A stretch of DNA of 6,431 bases from Betaproteobacteria bacterium (GTDB taxonomy: Bacteria > Pseudomonadota > Gammaproteobacteria > Burkholderiales > Burkholderiaceae_C): positions 1-6,431 of the forward strand of contig VBCQ01000361.1 of assembly GCA_005882155.1 (NCBI GenBank), written 5' to 3'. Every line of letters starts with the position of its first letter. Position 1 is the first letter of the stretch. The position numbers and the translations under genes are program-made. The notes under the pieces were generated by a model. The model saw nothing but the letters and a program-made list of their open reading frames with translations, searched no databases and was not told where the DNA came from. Positions 4,862 to 6,431 of this stretch are shown in pieces.

Positions 4862-6310
4862 TCACGCGCCCACCAGCCTAATTGCCTTCATCGTTTTGGC
4901 GATGCCCAAGATATTGATCACGCGCTTGAGGTTATATGCAAGCACGTGAAGACTCATCTCCGTGCCCACGTTCGGCAGCGTGCGCGTCAAGAAGTGCGTC
5001 GAACCCATCCAGTGCTTGAGCGTTCCGAAGACGTGTTCGACGGTTCGCCTGCGCAGCATCATGGCGTCGGGGTGCTTGTCGAGCCGGCGCTGAACCGCTT
5101 CCAGCACCGCCTCATGCTCCCAGCGTGAGATGCGCCTGTAGTCGCTGGGCGTGCACTGCGCCTTCATCGGGCATTGAGGGCATGCGCTGCTCCAGTAGCG
5201 ACGCAACTGCAGCCCGTTTTCTTCTCGTGTGAACCGGTAGATCGCGCGCTGCCCGGCTGGGCACTGGTATTCATCATCCTTGGCGATGTAGATGAAGTCG
5301 CCCTTGTCGAAGCGACCCTCTGCCTTGGCGTTGGAGGTCATGGACTTGGGCAGAATCGCCGCAATTCCCGCGTCGTGGCAGGCCTTGATCTGCGGGCCGC
5401 TGTAGTACCCACGGTCAGCTACCGCCTGCAGCTTGTTCTTTCCCATCGCTTCGCGCGCAGCGATCGTCATTGGAGCGAGTTGCGCTCGGTCGTGGCCTTC
5501 GTTGGTGACTTCGTGCGTGACGATGAGGTGGTGCTTTGCATCCACGGCCACCTGCACGTTGTAGCCGACGATGCCCGAGCCCTTGCCACTGGTGGCCATC
5601 GATCGCGCGTCTGGGTCGGTTAGCGAGAGCTGGCCCTCGGGCTCGCCCTTCAACCGCTGCTCGATGCGCTGCATGCGACGCATCTGATCGCGCATCGTCC
5701 TGAGCTTGTCCTTCAGATGCTGCGCCTTCGCTTGGAACTCGGCCGGTGGCAGGGTGCGGTCGGCCGTGTCCAGCGCGTCGAGGTAGCGCTTGATGCTTTC
5801 CTCGATCTGCTCCTGGCGCTTCTTAATCTTGCCGGGCGTGAAGTTGCGATCGCGCGTGTTGACCGCCTTGAACTTGCTGCCGTCCACCGCCACGACGGCT
5901 TGCGTGAACAGCTTGAGCTCGCGGCACAGCTCGACGAAACGCCGACACACGTTGCGGATGCCTTTGCCGTTGTCATGCCGGAAGTCGGCGATCGTCTTGA
6001 AGTCAGGGGCGAGCCGTCCAGTCAGCCACATCAGCTCGACATTGCGCTGCGCTTCGCGCTCCAGCCGGCGGCTGGACTGGATACGGTTGAGGTAGCCGTA
6101 GACGTAGATCTTGAGCAGAACCGCCGGGTGGTAGGACGGCCGCCCTGTCGCCGCCGGCTCCGCGCCTTCAAAGCCCAGGGTCTGCAGATCGAGCTCGTCG
6201 ACGAACGCGTCGATGACGCGCACTGGGTTGTCTTCACCGATGTAGTCGTCGAGACACTCTGGCAGCAAGGTGACCTGGCTTCGGTCTTCTCCCTCGATGA
6301 ATCGCTTCAT
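4862..6310 (-). CDS. IS1182-family DDE transposase
   Basis: This 482-residue transposase is expected to cut and join the element ends. Its N-terminal region (residues 11-115, VTLLPECLDDYIGEDNPVR to FKTIADFRHDN) is the DUF772-type domain found at the front of such transposases. The RNase H-like DDE core has D143 in VVAVDGSKFKAV, D299 in AVADRGYYSG and E425 in RRTVEHVFGTLKHWMG. A charged, probably coiled-coil insertion (about 160-222) separates the first block from the rest. Four cysteines (C350, C377, C380, C386; YQCPAG and CPQCPMKAQC) form the zinc-ribbon-like insertion common in this family. ATG 6310 is chosen because the family starts with MKRFIEG and a GGAG lies 11 nt upstream. The longer frame from TTG 6340 would begin inside the proposed -10 box. 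No frameshift or internal stop is present, so it should be active. Confidence 0.95.
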   Translation of the reverse strand: MKRFIEGEDRSQVTLLPECLDDYIGEDNPVRVIDAFVDELDLQTLGFEGAEPAATGRPSYHPAVLLKIYVYGYLNRIQSSRRLEREAQRNVELMWLTGRLAPDFKTIADFRHDNGKGIRNVCRRFVELCRELKLFTQAVVAVDGSKFKAVNTRDRNFTPGKIKKRQEQIEESIKRYLDALDTADRTLPPAEFQAKAQHLKDKLRTMRDQMRRMQRIEQRLKGEPEGQLSLTDPDARSMATSGKGSGIVGYNVQVAVDAKHHLIVTHEVTNEGHDRAQLAPMTIAAREAMGKNKLQAVADRGYYSGPQIKACHDAGIAAILPKSMTSNAKAEGRFDKGDFIYIAKDDEYQCPAGQRAIYRFTREENGLQLRRYWSSACPQCPMKAQCTPSDYRRISRWEHEAVLEAVQRRLDKHPDAMMLRRRTVEHVFGTLKHWMGSTHFLTRTLPNVGTEMSLHVLAYNLKRVINILGIAKTMKAIRLVGA

Positions 6311-6338
6311 GCTGTGGCCCGCTCCGCCGCGTTGCCAC

Positions 6339-6367
6339 AATTTAGGCGAGCACCTTCACCCAATCAA
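6339..6367 (-). promoter_or_regulatory. Putative sigma-70 promoter of the transposase
   Basis: Reading the - strand, TTGATT (6367-6362) and TAAATT (6344-6339) are separated by exactly 17 bp. Each matches four of six consensus bases. The expected transcription start would be near 6332, giving a leader of about 20 nt before ATG 6310. The site lies just inside the right inverted repeat, a normal place for an IS promoter. Confidence 0.55.
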
Positions 6368-6370
6368 AGC

Positions 6371-6391
6371 GTTTTCACACAGCCTCGACCC
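6371..6391 (-). repeat. Right terminal inverted repeat of the IS1182-family element
   Basis: On the - strand this end begins GGGTCGAGGCTGTGTGA, matching the left end at 20 of 21 positions. It is on the transposase promoter side of the element. The bases beyond 6391 do not continue the match. Confidence 0.9.
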
Positions 6392-6431
6392 ATTGCTGAC
6401 GATTAGCTTGCCGCCGCGATTGACAGCAGCA
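6392..6431. other. Right flank of the insertion sequence
   Basis: These forty bases lie outside the element. One + strand frame (LLTISLPPRLTAA) is open, but it is too short to assign. No direct repeat of the left flank is present next to the element. Confidence 0.3.

Larger units (their letters stand above)
4699..6391 (-). mobile_element. Complete IS1182-family insertion sequence, 1693 bp
   Basis: The element is bounded by 21-bp inverted repeats (4699-4719 and 6371-6391) beginning GGGTCGAGGCTGTGTGA, which agree at 20 of 21 positions. It carries a single - strand transposase of full length, a normal size and layout for the IS1182 family. About 80 bp separate the right end from the start codon, enough for the promoter described below. 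About 140 bp separate the stop codon from the left end. That part is non-coding and includes a nested imperfect stem-loop (GCGAC 4758-4762 with GTCGC 4788-4792, inner GTCCT 4767-4771 with AGGAC 4775-4779). The flanking bases CTTCA and ATTGC show no direct duplication of target. Everything needed for transposition looks intact. Confidence 0.9.

Noticed and set aside
5174..6406. + strand open frames opposite the transposase
   Set aside because: They are antisense shadows of a clear full-length transposase and have no start signals or domains.
1..6431. CRISPR array, tRNA, rRNA, riboswitch or phage attachment site
   Set aside because: I found no regularly spaced repeats, cloverleaf or rRNA-like sequence, and no integrase or attachment repeats.

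Overview
The window is GC-rich DNA with strong GGAG-type ribosome binding sites and tightly packed reading frames. Its codon use and protein content suggest a betaproteobacterium of the Burkholderiales, probably Comamonadaceae/Variovorax-like. That placement is inferred from style and gene content, not from a marker gene.

Positions 1-4074 hold a tripartite ATP-independent periplasmic (TRAP) transporter operon on the + strand. The C-terminal tail of an unidentified gene (2-55) is followed by a palindromic WIPAFAGMT-type intergenic repeat lying inside a 25-codon bridging frame. Then come dctQ (small membrane subunit, 126-626), dctM (large membrane subunit, 626-1924), dctP (solute-binding protein, 1956-2975) and a second, divergent dctP paralogue (3061-4074). 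The first three are the complete parts list of one TRAP importer. The fourth gene suggests that two binding proteins share one DctQM channel, or that one has taken on another role. A GC-rich hairpin separates the two dctP genes.

Positions 4075-4698 look decayed. A perfect ribosome binding site starts a lipoprotein signal peptide (4089-4187) that stops eight residues after its lipobox cysteine. Next come broken pieces of a DUF938-type SAM-dependent methyltransferase on the - strand (4308-4561), with an 8-nt tandem duplication and an internal deletion. A short coding-like stretch on the + strand (4562-4698) cannot be assigned.

Positions 4699-6391 are a complete IS1182-family insertion sequence. 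It has near-perfect 21-bp terminal inverted repeats, one full-length DDE transposase on the - strand and a plausible promoter just inside the right end. No target-site duplication is visible. The last 40 bases are flank with no assignable content.

I see no CRISPR array, tRNA, rRNA or clearly new multi-gene system. The most unusual parts are the tandem binding-protein paralogues, the repeat-bearing bridging frame upstream of dctQ, and the mosaic of gene fragments next to the insertion sequence.
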